Positions 8,163 to 17,064 of a stretch of 64,000 nt of DNA are shown piece after piece. The position numbers were made by a program, and so were the translations under genes. The first letter of the stretch is position 1. Each line of letters begins with the position of its first letter. This DNA is from Goekera deserti (GTDB lineage Bacteria; Actinomycetota; Actinomycetes; Mycobacteriales; Geodermatophilaceae), in assembly GCF_010685995.1 (NCBI RefSeq), contig NZ_JAAGWK010000021.1, positions 62,001-126,000 of the forward strand, read 5' to 3'. The notes under the pieces are model-generated. The model had not been told where the DNA came from and did no database searches. It saw only the letters and a list, made by a program, of their open reading frames with translations.

Positions 8163-10049
8163 TCAGCGGCCGTTCCCGTTCCCGTTGCCCCTGCCGTTCC
8201 CGTTGCCGTTGCCGTTGCCGTTGCCCGGGCTGTCGTCCTCGTCCTCGTCGCCGTCGTCGCCGCCGTCACCGCCGCCGTCGTCCCCGGTGGCGGTCGGGGG
8301 CGCCGGGGCCGGTGCGGGAGCCGGGACAGGGGCGGGCTCGGGGGCCGGGACCGGGGTGGCCCCGAGCGAGGTGCCGGTGGTCGCACCGACCGGGGCACCG
8401 GGGTCGGTGGTGGCGCCCGCGGCGTCGTCGACGGGCACCGCGTAGCGCACCACGACGGTGTCCCCGGCGCTCAACGGCCGGCCCACCGGGTCCAGCGAGG
8501 TGACCAGGTCCGGCGCCCGGTCCGAGCGGGGGTCGGGCACCGGCTGGACCTGCAGGCCTCGTGCCTCCAGGTCGGCGGTCACCTCGGCCAGTGGCCGGCC
8601 GACGTGGTCGGCCGCGGCCAGTACGGCCGCGGCGGACGAGGAGGGCGCCGCCCCGGTGGCGGCCGGCGTGCGGGCGGGGGTGCCCGACCCGGCCAGCAGC
8701 AGGACGGTCGCCGCGCCACCGACCAGCACGGCCAGCACGGCAGCCAGGACGGCGACCGTGCGCCGGCGCACCCGGGACGCCGCGGCGTCGGCCTGGCTGT
8801 CCCGGGGCTGCGGGGTCTCCCCGGTCGTCGTGGCCAGCTCGGAGAACAGCGGGAAGGTGTCCGTCGGCCCCGGTCCGCCGCCGGTCAGTGGGATGCCGGG
8901 CGCGCCGGCGGGCAGGGCCGCCGCGGGCAGGCCCCCCGTGGGCAGGGCCGCCGCGGTCAGGGCGGCCGCCGTCGGGGTGGTCTCCGTCGGGCTGGCCGCC
9001 CTCCCGGGGGGCGGGCTCGGCACGGGCGCGTCCGCGGCGGCCGGCGACACCTGCGCGCCACCCGCTCCGCCGGGCAGCGGTGCCCCGGCTCCGTCGGCCG
9101 TGGGCAGCGGAGCCGGGCGGGACGGAGCCGAGCGGGACGGAGCCGGGCGGGACAGGGCCGGCAGAGGCAGGGCCGGCAGCGACAGGGCCGGGAGGGGCCG
9201 GCCCGCGCGCACCGCGTCGACGGCGGCGACGAAGGCCGCGCCGTCCGGGATGCGGGCAGCCGGGTCCTTGACCAGGCACGCGTCGACGAGCTCCCGCACG
9301 CCCGCCGGCACGTGCAGCGGCAGCGGGTCCGGCCGGCTGCGCAGCTGCATCAGCGCGATGGCCACCGAGTTCTCGCCGTCGAAGGCCCGCCGGCCGGCGA
9401 GGCACTCGTAGGCGATCATCCCGAGGGAGTAGACGTCGCTGGCCGCCGTCGCGGGCAGCCCCTGGGCCTGCTCGGGCGAGAGGTACTGGGCGGTGCCGAC
9501 CACCTGGCCGGTGCGGGTCAGCGGCACGCTGCCGGCCGACCAGGCGATGCCGAAGTCGGTCACCTTGACGGTGTCGTCCGGGCACACCAGCACGTTGCGC
9601 GGCGTCACGTCGCGGTGCACCACGCCGGCGGCATGGGCCGCGGTCAGCGCGAGCCCGGTCTGGCGCAGCAGGTGCAGCGTCCGCTCGGCAGGCAGCCCGC
9701 CGGACCCGTGCAGCACGTCCGACAGCGGCACGCCGTCGACCAGCTCCATCACCAGGTACGCCACGTGCTCACCGGAGTCGCCGGCCGGCTGCTGCTCGCC
9801 GTAGTCGAAGAGCGCAGCGATGTTGCGGTGCCCCACCGCGGCGGTGTGGTGGGCCTCGCTGCGGAACCGGCTCAGGAACACCGGGTCACCGGTGTACTCC
9901 GAACGCAGCACCTTCACCGCCACCGGGCGGCCCAGCAGGGCGTCCCGCCCCCGCCACACCTGGCCCATGCCGCCGGTGGCGATCAGGCTCTCGAGCTCGT
10001 ACCGGTCGCCCAGCACCCGGACCGGGACGCGGCGCACCGGCTCACCCAT
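8163..10049 (-). CDS. Membrane Ser/Thr protein kinase with one PASTA domain and atypical catalytic loop
   Basis: 628 residues. Kinase domain 1-285 with the ATP-anchoring lysine (VAVK, K46), HRD at 145-147 and DFG at 165-167. The catalytic loop reads HRDVTPRN, so the usual lysine two residues after the aspartate is Thr149. A Pro/Ala-rich linker leads to one transmembrane helix (VAVLAAVLAVLVGGAATVLLL), one extracellular PASTA-like domain, and an acidic tail ending in GN repeats. Start is ATG 10049 with GAGGAG six bases upstream; the open frame upstream is not kinase-like. The phosphatase gene follows directly. Confidence 0.9.
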   Translation of the reverse strand: MGEPVRRVPVRVLGDRYELESLIATGGMGQVWRGRDALLGRPVAVKVLRSEYTGDPVFLSRFRSEAHHTAAVGHRNIAALFDYGEQQPAGDSGEHVAYLVMELVDGVPLSDVLHGSGGLPAERTLHLLRQTGLALTAAHAAGVVHRDVTPRNVLVCPDDTVKVTDFGIAWSAGSVPLTRTGQVVGTAQYLSPEQAQGLPATAASDVYSLGMIAYECLAGRRAFDGENSVAIALMQLRSRPDPLPLHVPAGVRELVDACLVKDPAARIPDGAAFVAAVDAVRAGRPLPALSLPALPLPALSRPAPSRSAPSRPAPLPTADGAGAPLPGGAGGAQVSPAAADAPVPSPPPGRAASPTETTPTAAALTAAALPTGGLPAAALPAGAPGIPLTGGGPGPTDTFPLFSELATTTGETPQPRDSQADAAASRVRRRTVAVLAAVLAVLVGGAATVLLLAGSGTPARTPAATGAAPSSSAAAVLAAADHVGRPLAEVTADLEARGLQVQPVPDPRSDRAPDLVTSLDPVGRPLSAGDTVVVRYAVPVDDAAGATTDPGAPVGATTGTSLGATPVPAPEPAPVPAPAPAPAPPTATGDDGGGDGGDDGDEDEDDSPGNGNGNGNGNGRGNGNGNGR

Positions 10050-10171
10050 GCCCGCTCCTCGTCCGTCCCAGCCCCGCACCGGTGCACAGGTTGCCACGTC
10101 GGGCGCCCGCCGGCCGCCCCACCCCGCGGTGTGTCCCCGCCGGTGTGCGCGGGTCCGCCCACGACCAGGGC

Positions 10172-11479
10172 TCAGGCGAACAGCGCGCGCCCCCACCAGT
10201 CGTCCGGCCCGGTGACGCCGGGCGGGCAGGCGAAGACCGCCGAGGAGGTGTGCTGCACGTACTCGTTCATCGCGTCGTCGCGCAGGTTCTGCTGCACCTG
10301 CACGAACCCGGTCGCGGGGTCGCGCTGGTAGCAGATGAAGAACAGCCCGGCGTCCAGCCGGCCGAGGCCGTCGGACCCGTCGACGAAGCTGTACCCGCGG
10401 CGCAGGATCGCCGTCCCGGAGTTGGTCGGGTGCGCGAGGAACACGTGCGAGGTCTGCGGCACCGCGAACTCGCCGTCGACCTGCTTGGTGAAGTCGACCG
10501 GGTCGAACTCGGCCTGCTGGCCCAGCGGGGCACCGGTGCCCTTGGCGCGGCCGATGGTCTGCTCCTGGTCGTTCAGGGTCGCGGTGTCCCACTGCTCGAT
10601 CCGCATGCGGATGCGGCGGGCGACCAGGTAGGAGCCGCCGGCCAGCCAGTCCTGGTCGTCGTCGCCGACCCAGACGAACTGGTCCAGCGTGCTGGTGTTC
10701 TCCGCCTTGAGGTTGTCGGTGCCGTCCTTGAAGCCGAACAGGTTGCGCGCGGTGTCCTGCCCGGTGGACGTCGACGACGTGCGGCCGAAGCCCAGCTGCG
10801 ACCAGCGCACGCTGATCACCCCGGCGCCCAGGCGGGCCAGGTTGCGGATCGCGTGCACCGCCACCTGCGGGTCGTTGGAGCAGGCCTGCAGGCAGATGTC
10901 GCCGCCGCTGCGCGCCGGGTCGATCGCGTCGCCACGGAAGGACGGCAGCTCGACCAGCGGCGCCGGACGCCGGTCGGCCAGCCCGAAGCGGTCGACGCCG
11001 TCCGCGGTGGTGAACAGGGTGGGGCCGAAGCCGACGGTGAGCGTGAGCCCGGCCGGCGGCAGGCCGAGAGCCTCGCCGGTGTCGTCGGGCACGTCGTACT
11101 GGCCGCCCCCGACGGCCCCGACGCTGCCGGCGTCCAGCCCTGCGGTCATCCGCCGGGCGGCCGTCGTCCAGGCCTGGAGCATCGCGACGAGCTCGTCGCG
11201 GTCCTCGGTGATCACGTCGAAGGAGACGAAGTGCAACCGGTCCTGGGCCGGGGTGACGATCCCGGCCTGGTGCGCACCGGTGAACTCGACCGCGCCGGTG
11301 GCCGCTGCGGGCCCCGGTGCGCCCTCGTCGGCGGTGGCCCGGCCGATGACCCCACCGGCCGTGCCGGCCACCAGGACCCCCGCCGTACCGGCCCCGGCCA
11401 GGCCGAAGAACCGCCGCCGGGACAGCCCGGCGGCAGCGTCGTCCCCGGTCGCGTCGCGTCCCGGTCCCCAGCCCCTCAT
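10172..11479 (-). CDS. efeB: EfeB, Tat-exported Dyp-type haem peroxidase
   Basis: 435 residues with a twin-arginine signal (SRRRFFGLAGAG near residue 20) and the Dyp peroxidase signature GFKDGTDN, whose Asp is the distal haem residue. A His in TSHVFLAHPTN is the likely haem ligand. In the EfeUOB system it works outside the membrane with EfeO, oxidising ferrous iron before uptake through EfeU. Start is ATG 11479, overlapping the efeO stop by four bases, which places it last in an efeU-efeO-efeB operon. The longer frame to 11935 is antisense-like readthrough of efeO. Confidence 0.94.
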   Translation of the reverse strand: MRGWGPGRDATGDDAAAGLSRRRFFGLAGAGTAGVLVAGTAGGVIGRATADEGAPGPAAATGAVEFTGAHQAGIVTPAQDRLHFVSFDVITEDRDELVAMLQAWTTAARRMTAGLDAGSVGAVGGGQYDVPDDTGEALGLPPAGLTLTVGFGPTLFTTADGVDRFGLADRRPAPLVELPSFRGDAIDPARSGGDICLQACSNDPQVAVHAIRNLARLGAGVISVRWSQLGFGRTSSTSTGQDTARNLFGFKDGTDNLKAENTSTLDQFVWVGDDDQDWLAGGSYLVARRIRMRIEQWDTATLNDQEQTIGRAKGTGAPLGQQAEFDPVDFTKQVDGEFAVPQTSHVFLAHPTNSGTAILRRGYSFVDGSDGLGRLDAGLFFICYQRDPATGFVQVQQNLRDDAMNEYVQHTSSAVFACPPGVTGPDDWWGRALFA

Positions 11480-12624
11480 CGCTGGGCGACCACCGCGGCG
11501 ACCTGGCTGACCGACTCGGTCAGCGCCGTGATGCTGTCCGACAGGCCACGCAGCTGCTCCTCGCTCAGCTGGTCGTACAGCGTCCAGCCGTCGCCGACCT
11601 GGTACTGCGCGAGCTCGGCCTGGGTGGCGGCGAAGCGCTCGTCGATCTTGCCGACCAGCTCGGGGTCGGCCTCCTCCAGGTACGGGCGCAGCGCCTGGAC
11701 GGCGGCCTGGGACCCGTCGAGGTTGGCCTTGAAGTCCCAGAGGTCGGTGTGCGAGTACCGGTCCTCCTCGCCGGTGATCTTGCCGGTGGCGATCTCGTCC
11801 AGCAGGGCCTTGGCGCCGTTGGCCAGCTGCAGCGGGTCGAGGGTCTCCTCGTTGGCCAGGTCGACGATCTGCTGCACGTCGCTCACCAGCCGGTCGGCGT
11901 AGGGGCCCATGTCGGACACGTCGCCGGCCTCCCACAGCGCCTTCTCGATCCGGTGGTAGCCGGTGAAGTCCTCGCCGGGGGCCTGGTCGCCCTCGCGGCC
12001 GTCGATGATCGGGTCCAGGTCGCCGAAGATCTCCGCTACCGGCTCGATCCGCTCCCAGTAGGTGCGGGCCACCGGGTACAGCGTCTTGGCGCCCTCGATG
12101 TCACCGGCCTTGACCGCGTCGGCGAAGGCGGTGGTCTGCTCCAGCAGCGCGCCGGTCTGGCTCTGCACGTAGCGCTGGTAGTCGGCACTGGCCTGGGAGA
12201 GGGTCTCGTCCTCCGACAGCGTCTGCGACTCACCGGAGACGGTCAGCACCGAGCGGATGCCGTCGCCCACCATGCCGGGCTTGCAGGCCGTCTCGTAGGA
12301 GCCGGCGGGCAGCTCGACGAGCAGGTCGCGAGCCACACCGGGGGCGATGTTCTCGACCTCGGCCATGACCCGGTCGCCCTCGGCGTAGACGTAGAACTCG
12401 GTGACCTTGCTGCCGGAGTTGGTCACGGTGAACTGGTGCGTCCCGGCCTGCAGGTCGGTGGTGGCGACATCGCAGCTGTCGTCGCTGGCGGCCACCGCGA
12501 TGTCGTCGGCGGCCGCCGAGGAGGTGTCCCCGGACCCGTCGGAGCCGCAGGCCGCGAGCAGCGTGACGCCGGTCAGGGAGAGGGCGGCCAGGACTGCGCG
12601 CGAGCTACGCAGGTGCGTCGACAT
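11476..12624 (-). CDS. efeO: EfeO, iron-uptake lipoprotein with cupredoxin and M75 domains
   Basis: 382 residues. A lipoprotein signal ends in LLAAC with the lipidated Cys near residue 26. Next comes a cupredoxin-like domain (about 40-135), then an imelysin/M75 domain (about 145-380) with the HxxE metal motif in TGYHRIEKALW. EfeO binds iron outside the membrane and hands it to the EfeU permease. Start is ATG 12624, which lies inside the efeU 3' end with a 20-base overlap. Confidence 0.95.
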   Translation of the reverse strand: MSTHLRSSRAVLAALSLTGVTLLAACGSDGSGDTSSAAADDIAVAASDDSCDVATTDLQAGTHQFTVTNSGSKVTEFYVYAEGDRVMAEVENIAPGVARDLLVELPAGSYETACKPGMVGDGIRSVLTVSGESQTLSEDETLSQASADYQRYVQSQTGALLEQTTAFADAVKAGDIEGAKTLYPVARTYWERIEPVAEIFGDLDPIIDGREGDQAPGEDFTGYHRIEKALWEAGDVSDMGPYADRLVSDVQQIVDLANEETLDPLQLANGAKALLDEIATGKITGEEDRYSHTDLWDFKANLDGSQAAVQALRPYLEEADPELVGKIDERFAATQAELAQYQVGDGWTLYDQLSEEQLRGLSDSITALTESVSQVAAVVAQR

Positions 12625-13504
12625 GCGGGGAGGACTCCGTCGTGGTGGTGGGGGTGGCCGGGGTTGCGGTGGCCGGGGTTGCGGTGCGGCGGGCGGTGCG
12701 CCCGGGCAGCAGGAACAGGGCGAGCACCGGCACGAGGTAGGCCACGTAGGCCACCATCTCGAGCACGGTCGGCGCCGGGGTGATGTTGAGGACGCCGGCG
12801 ATCACCGCGCCGTACCAGGAGCTCGGGTCGAGCGTGCCGGAGATGTCGAAGGCCGTGGTGGTCAGGCCGGGCAGCACGCCGGCCTCCTGGAAGTCGTGCA
12901 CGGCGTACTTGAAGATGCCGGCCGCGACGAGGACCAGCAGGGCCCCGCTGACGGTGAAGAACGCCGACAGGTTGATCCGCACGGCACCGGCGTACAGCGC
13001 CACGCCGAGCACCACCGCGGTGGCCAGGCCGGCGAGCAGGCCGAGCAGCGGGCTGCTGGTGGTCGCGCCCTGCGCGGAGGCGAAGAACAGCAGCGTCGTC
13101 TCCAGCCCCTCCCGGACGACGGCGAGGAAGGCGATGCCGACCACCGCGCCGATGCCCAGCCCGACGGCGTCGTCCAGCTTGCCGCGCAGCTCGCCGGACA
13201 GCCGGCGCGCGGTGCGGCGCATCCAGAACACCATCCAGGTGACCAGCGCGACGGCGACGGTGGAGGTGATCGCGTCGAACAGCTCCTGCTCCGGGCCGCC
13301 CAGGACGGTGGAGGAGACGTAGCTGAGCAGCCAGCCGAAGCCGATGGACAGCGCGGCGGCCGCGGCCACCCCGGCCCACATCGGCGGCAGCTGGCGCCGG
13401 CGCCCGGTCTTGACCAGGTAGGCGACGAGCACGCTGATGATGAGGACCATCTCCAGGCCCTCGCGCAGACCGATCAGGTAGCTGGCGAGGAAGACGTCGC
13501 CCAT
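12605..13504 (-). CDS. efeU: EfeU, FTR1-type iron permease
   Basis: 299 residues with about seven transmembrane helices and two REGLE motifs (GLREGLEMVL near residue 12, VVREGLETTL near residue 134), the iron-translocating signature of FTR1/EfeU permeases. The C-terminal tail is a Thr/Pro/Ala-rich cytoplasmic stretch. Start is ATG 13504 with GGAGG upstream. It is the first gene of efeU-efeO-efeB, and a candidate iron box lies 42 bases upstream. Confidence 0.95.
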   Translation of the reverse strand: MGDVFLASYLIGLREGLEMVLIISVLVAYLVKTGRRRQLPPMWAGVAAAAALSIGFGWLLSYVSSTVLGGPEQELFDAITSTVAVALVTWMVFWMRRTARRLSGELRGKLDDAVGLGIGAVVGIAFLAVVREGLETTLLFFASAQGATTSSPLLGLLAGLATAVVLGVALYAGAVRINLSAFFTVSGALLVLVAAGIFKYAVHDFQEAGVLPGLTTTAFDISGTLDPSSWYGAVIAGVLNITPAPTVLEMVAYVAYLVPVLALFLLPGRTARRTATPATATPATPTTTTESSPHVDAPA

Positions 13505-13824
13505 GGCCGCACCTCCCGTCCCTCCGTGGGTCCCCGTCGCCCGGCGTAGGGCAGGCTGACCTCAGTTCGCGGACGACCGTACGCCCGTGTCCCCCGTCGC
13601 GGGAGGGAACGCCGCGACGTCCTCCCCCACAGGCGCGACGGCCCCTGCAGCTGGCAGCAGTCGCGGTGTGACGCGCTGCCACGGCGCACCGCGGACAGTC
13701 GCCGCCGGGCGGACGTTGCACCCGGCTTGACACCCGCGGCGCCCCGCTGTGACGGTGCTCACGGAGGTCCGGGCCGGTTCCCGGCCCTCCCGTCCCACTG
13801 TCGAGACCCTGCGAGAGGTGCCCT
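13505..13824. other. 320-base divergent control region between efeU and the cyclase-family gene
   Basis: No gene is seen. It contains the candidate iron box at 13546-13564. On the + strand a TTGACA at 13727-13732 could be a -35 element for the gene at 13825, but the matching -10 is poor. The rest shows no convincing motif. Confidence 0.5.
13546..13564 (-). promoter_or_regulatory. Candidate IdeR/DmdR iron box upstream of efeU
   Basis: The 19 bases GTAGGGCAGGCTGACCTCA match 14 of 19 positions of the known actinobacterial consensus TWAGGTWAGSCTWACCTWA by hand alignment. The site is 42 bases upstream of the efeU start. Iron-replete repression of efeUOB by a DtxR-family regulator would be the expected logic. 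Confidence 0.5.
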
Positions 13825-14778
13825 GTGGCCGATGTGCCCGACCTGACCGAGCTGCTGGCCGGCGCGCCCACCAACTGGGGCAAGTGGGGCGACGACGACG
13901 AGGTCGGGGCGCTCAACTACCTCACCGCCGAGGAGGTGCTGCGCGGTGTCGCGCACGTGCTGACCGGCGAGGTGTTCACCCTGCAGCGGCTGATCGGCGA
14001 CCCGAAGGGCGACCCGGTGTGGCCCGGCCGCACGCCCGCCGAGCGCACGATGCTGCTGGACGAGTCGACCTGGGACTCCGACGACGCCCCGCAGTACCCC
14101 GGCGGCCTGCACTACGCCGACGACAAGATCAACGCCTTCCTGCAGGGCTCCACGCAGTACGACGCGCTGGGCCACCTCTGGTACGGCGGGAAGATCTGGA
14201 ACGGCTACGACGCCCGGACGACGGTCGGCGGGCTGGACAAGGCCAGCGTCGAGCCGATCGCCCAGCGCGGCGTGGTCGGGCGGGGCGTGCTGCTGGACAT
14301 GGCCCGCTTCCGCGGCAAGGCCTCGCTGGACAAGGGCGAGACGTTCACCCACGAGGACCTGCTGGCCTGCGCCGAGGCCCAGGGGCACACCATCGACAAG
14401 CGCGACGTGCTGGTGGTGCGCACCAACTTCCTGCAGCAGTTCTTCGAGCAGGGACCGGCCTTCTACGAGGGCTTCAACGAGCCGGGCCTGGTGTACAGCC
14501 CGGAGCTGGTGCGCTGGTTCCAGGACATGGAGATCCCCAACCTGGCCACCGACACGATCGCCAACGAGGTCACCACCGACCCCAACAACGGCGTCGCGCT
14601 GGTGCTGCACAACGCCCTGATGCGCAACCTCGGCGTCACCCTCACCGAGATCTGCGACCTGGAGACGCTGGCCGACAGCTGCGCCGCCGACGGCCGGTAC
14701 ACGTTCCTCTACGCCGCCGCCCCGCTCAAGGTGCACCGGGCGACCGGCTCCCCGGTCAACCCGCTGGCGATCAAGTAG
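13825..14778 (+). CDS. Cyclase-family (kynurenine-formamidase-like) metal-dependent hydrolase
   Basis: 317 residues of the cyclase/KynB-like superfamily. Features include NWGKWGDDDEVGALNYLT near the N-terminus, typical of the actinobacterial long branch, QYDALGHLWYGG with a metal-binding D-x-x-x-H, and a C-terminal metal-site region (NNGVALVLHNAL). These enzymes hydrolyse amide or lactone bonds of small acyl substrates; the substrate here is not known. Start is GTG 13825 with GAGAGG upstream. It precedes the 3-hydroxyacyl-CoA dehydrogenase on the same strand, separated by a repeat cluster. Confidence 0.85.
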   Translation: MADVPDLTELLAGAPTNWGKWGDDDEVGALNYLTAEEVLRGVAHVLTGEVFTLQRLIGDPKGDPVWPGRTPAERTMLLDESTWDSDDAPQYPGGLHYADDKINAFLQGSTQYDALGHLWYGGKIWNGYDARTTVGGLDKASVEPIAQRGVVGRGVLLDMARFRGKASLDKGETFTHEDLLACAEAQGHTIDKRDVLVVRTNFLQQFFEQGPAFYEGFNEPGLVYSPELVRWFQDMEIPNLATDTIANEVTTDPNNGVALVLHNALMRNLGVTLTEICDLETLADSCAADGRYTFLYAAAPLKVHRATGSPVNPLAIK

Positions 14779-14800
14779 GTCCACCCCCGCCCACCAGCGG

Positions 14801-14887
14801 CCACTTCCGCGGAAACGGCCGGCACCACCGGCGGCCACTTCCGCGGAAACGGCCGGCTCCAGCAGCCACTTCCGCGGAAACGGCCGG
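14801..14887. repeat. Three copies of a 22-base unit containing TTCCGCGGAA
   Basis: Identical units reading CCACTTCCGCGGAAACGGCC followed by GG occur at 14801-14822, 14835-14856 and 14866-14887 (spacing 34 and 31). Each contains the 10-base palindrome TTCCGCGGAA. They fill most of the gap between the cyclase-family stop and the dehydrogenase start. They could be an operator array or a small mobile or structural repeat. Confidence 0.85.
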
Positions 14888-14959
14888 GGCGTTGGGGGGC
14901 GTCCTCGCGGGCGGGGCCGGACGGCGGGCGGGCCGGGGAGCGGTGAGAGGGTGGCGGGC

Positions 14960-15811
14960 ATGAGCGCACCGGAGCGGGTCGGCGTCATCGGCGGCGGGCG
15001 GATGGGGGCGGGGATCGCCCAGGTCCTGCTCGGGGTGGGTACCACCGTGCACCTCGTGGAGGCCGGCGACGCGGCCGCTGCGGCCGCCCGGGCACGGGTC
15101 GCCGACGGCCTGGAGGAGGCCGCCCGCCGGGGCAAGCTGGACGGCGGGGTGGACGATGCGCTGGCCCGGCTGCACATGGTCGACTCACCGGCCCTGCTGC
15201 CGGCGGACACGGGGTTGGTCGTGGAGGCCGTGCCGGAGCAGGTGTCGGTGAAGCTGCAGGTCCTGCGCGCCGCGGAGGAGGCACTGGGCCCGGACGCCGT
15301 GCTGGCCACCAACACCAGCTCGCTGTCGCTGACCGAGCTGGCCGCCGCGCTGGACCGGCCGGCCCGCTTCGTGGGCATGCACTTCTTCAACCCGGTGCCC
15401 GCCTCGAAGCTCGTCGAGGTGGTCGTGGCCCCGGAGACCGCCCCGGACGTCGTGGAGACGGCGCGGGCGTGGACCCGCCGGCTGGGCAAGACCGACGTGG
15501 TCGTGCGGGACTCCCCCGGGTTCGCGTCGTCCCGGCTGGGCGTGCTGCTCGGGCTGGAGGCCATCCGCATGCTGGAGGAGGGCGTCGCCGACGCCGAGGC
15601 CATCGACACCGCGATGGAGCTGGGCTACCGGCACCCGATGGGGCCGCTGCGCTCCACCGACCTGGTCGGCCTGGACGTGCGGCTGGCCATCGCCGAGTAC
15701 CTCACCGGCACCCTGGGTGAGCGGTTCGCCCCGCCGCAGCTGCTGCGTGACAAGGTGGCCGCGGGCGAGCTGGGCCGCAAGAGCGGCCGCGGCTTCCACA
15801 CCTACTCCTGA
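14960..15811 (+). CDS. 3-hydroxyacyl-CoA dehydrogenase
   Basis: 283 residues. The NAD-binding Rossmann start is VGVIGGGRMGAGIAQ (about residues 7-21), followed by the family motifs VVEAVPE, ATNTSSLS, and GMHFFNPVPASKLVEVV containing the catalytic His. The C-terminal dimer domain includes ELGRKSGRGFHTY. It oxidises L-3-hydroxyacyl-CoA to 3-oxoacyl-CoA. Start is ATG 14960 with GAGAGG nine bases upstream. The enoyl-CoA hydratase gene follows after 17 bases, so the pair can run two consecutive beta-oxidation or aromatic-acid degradation steps. Confidence 0.92.
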   Translation: MSAPERVGVIGGGRMGAGIAQVLLGVGTTVHLVEAGDAAAAAARARVADGLEEAARRGKLDGGVDDALARLHMVDSPALLPADTGLVVEAVPEQVSVKLQVLRAAEEALGPDAVLATNTSSLSLTELAAALDRPARFVGMHFFNPVPASKLVEVVVAPETAPDVVETARAWTRRLGKTDVVVRDSPGFASSRLGVLLGLEAIRMLEEGVADAEAIDTAMELGYRHPMGPLRSTDLVGLDVRLAIAEYLTGTLGERFAPPQLLRDKVAAGELGRKSGRGFHTYS

Positions 15812-15828
15812 GCACAGAGAGGACGCCG

Positions 15829-16608
15829 GTGACCGAGCCGACCGTCACCCGCACCGACGCAGACGGCGTCGCCACCATCACCCTGCTGGCGCCGGGCCTG
15901 TCGCACCGGTCGCGGGCCGAGCTGACCGCGGCGTTCACCGCCGTCTCCGCCGACCCGACGGTGCGGGCGGTGGTGCTCACCGGCGCCGGCCGGGCGTTCT
16001 GCGTCGGGCAGGACCTCGGCGAGCACGTGCAGGCCCTGCAGGGTGACGCCAGCACCTCGCTGAACGTGGTGTCGGACTCCTACAACCCGCTGCTGCTGCT
16101 CGTGGCGAGCCTGCGGGTGCCGCTGGTGGTGGGCATCAACGGCGCGTGCGTGGGCGCCGGGCTGGGGCTGGCCCTGGCCGGTGACCTGCGGGTGGCCGCG
16201 GCCGGCGCGAAGCTCGGCACGGCGTTCGCTGGCATCGGGCTGTCCAGCGACTCGGCGCTGGCGTCGCGGCTGGTGCACTGCGTGGGCGGCTCGCGGGCCA
16301 CCGAGCTGCTGCTGTTCCCGGACACGTTCACCGCCGAGACGGCGGCGCAGTGGGGCCTGGTGCACCGGGTGGTGCCCGCCGACCAGGTGCTGGTCGAGGC
16401 GCAGGTGCTCGCCGGCCGGCTGGCGCAGGGCCCGACCGCGGCCTACGCGGCGATCAAGACGGTGCTGGCGACGGCGGCGACGGACTCGCTGGAGGACACC
16501 CTCGCCCTGGAGGCGCGCCTGCAGCAGCAGCTGGGCAGCACCCGGGACCACCGCGAGGCGGTCGAGGCGTTCCTGGCCAAGCGGGCACCCACCTTCACCG
16601 GGTCCTGA
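15829..16608 (+). CDS. Enoyl-CoA hydratase/isomerase family protein
   Basis: 259 residues of the crotonase superfamily. The oxyanion-hole strands are visible as GRAFCVGQDLGEH and INGACVGAGLGLALAGDLRVAA. FCxGQDL is reminiscent of PaaG-type ring isomerases of the phenylacetate pathway, but no other paa gene is present, so only the family is assigned. Start is GTG 15829 with AGAGAGGA upstream. It forms a two-gene operon with the preceding dehydrogenase. Confidence 0.88.
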   Translation: MTEPTVTRTDADGVATITLLAPGLSHRSRAELTAAFTAVSADPTVRAVVLTGAGRAFCVGQDLGEHVQALQGDASTSLNVVSDSYNPLLLLVASLRVPLVVGINGACVGAGLGLALAGDLRVAAAGAKLGTAFAGIGLSSDSALASRLVHCVGGSRATELLLFPDTFTAETAAQWGLVHRVVPADQVLVEAQVLAGRLAQGPTAAYAAIKTVLATAATDSLEDTLALEARLQQQLGSTRDHREAVEAFLAKRAPTFTGS

Positions 16609-16743
16609 ACCGCGCGGTGCGGTCACGCGGGCCCGCGCACACCGGGTGCCGACGCGCGGGGACCGCGTCAGGATCGGCGCCCCGGGTGTCAAGGACGCGT
16701 CACGAACCGGTCCGGGGGCCGGCGCCGCGCCCATGCTGAGCCC

Positions 16744-17010
16744 ATGAGCGCACCGATCCTGCTGGTCCGTACCGCCTGCTCACCCGGCTACGTCTCCGGC
16801 CACAGCCGTCGGTCCGGCACCGGCGCCGACGCGGTGGTGCACGCCGTCGCCGTCCACCGTGACCCGGCCGAGCTGCTGGCCGAGCCCGAGCTCGCCGTCT
16901 GCGGCGCCATCGTGCTCGTGGACGCCGAGGCGCCCACCGGTGCGTGCACCGCCGCCCCCAGCTGCCCGGAGTGCCAGCTCGTGACCGGGGCTCTGCTCCG
17001 CCGACGCTGA
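16744..17010 (+). CDS. Small Cys-containing protein, paralogue of the product at 17065
   Basis: 88 residues, family not recognised. Its core HAVAVHRDPAEL, ELAVCG and CPEC aligns with HAVEVHRAPSE, ELTVCG and CPTC in the convergent neighbour. Conserved cysteines in VCG and CPxC suggest a metal or redox site. Start is ATG 16744 with no strong ribosome site. The two genes face each other across a 54-base gap holding a hairpin. Confidence 0.6.
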   Translation: MSAPILLVRTACSPGYVSGHSRRSGTGADAVVHAVAVHRDPAELLAEPELAVCGAIVLVDAEAPTGACTAAPSCPECQLVTGALLRRR

Positions 17011-17033
17011 CCCGACGCCGTCAGGTCACGCCA

Positions 17034-17057
17034 GGCCGGGCCGCGCCGCGCCCGGCC
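17034..17057. terminator. Hairpin between convergent paralogues
   Basis: GGCCGGGC and GCCCGGCC form an 8-base stem with an 8-base loop between the stops at 17010 and 17065. Its position suits a bidirectional terminator. There is no T-run, as is usual in such GC-rich genomes. Confidence 0.5.
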
Positions 17058-17064
17058 GGGGGGC

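Noticed and set aside
15829-16608. Assignment as paaG
   Set aside because: FCVGQDL is suggestive, but no other phenylacetate gene is nearby and the crotonase family is broad.
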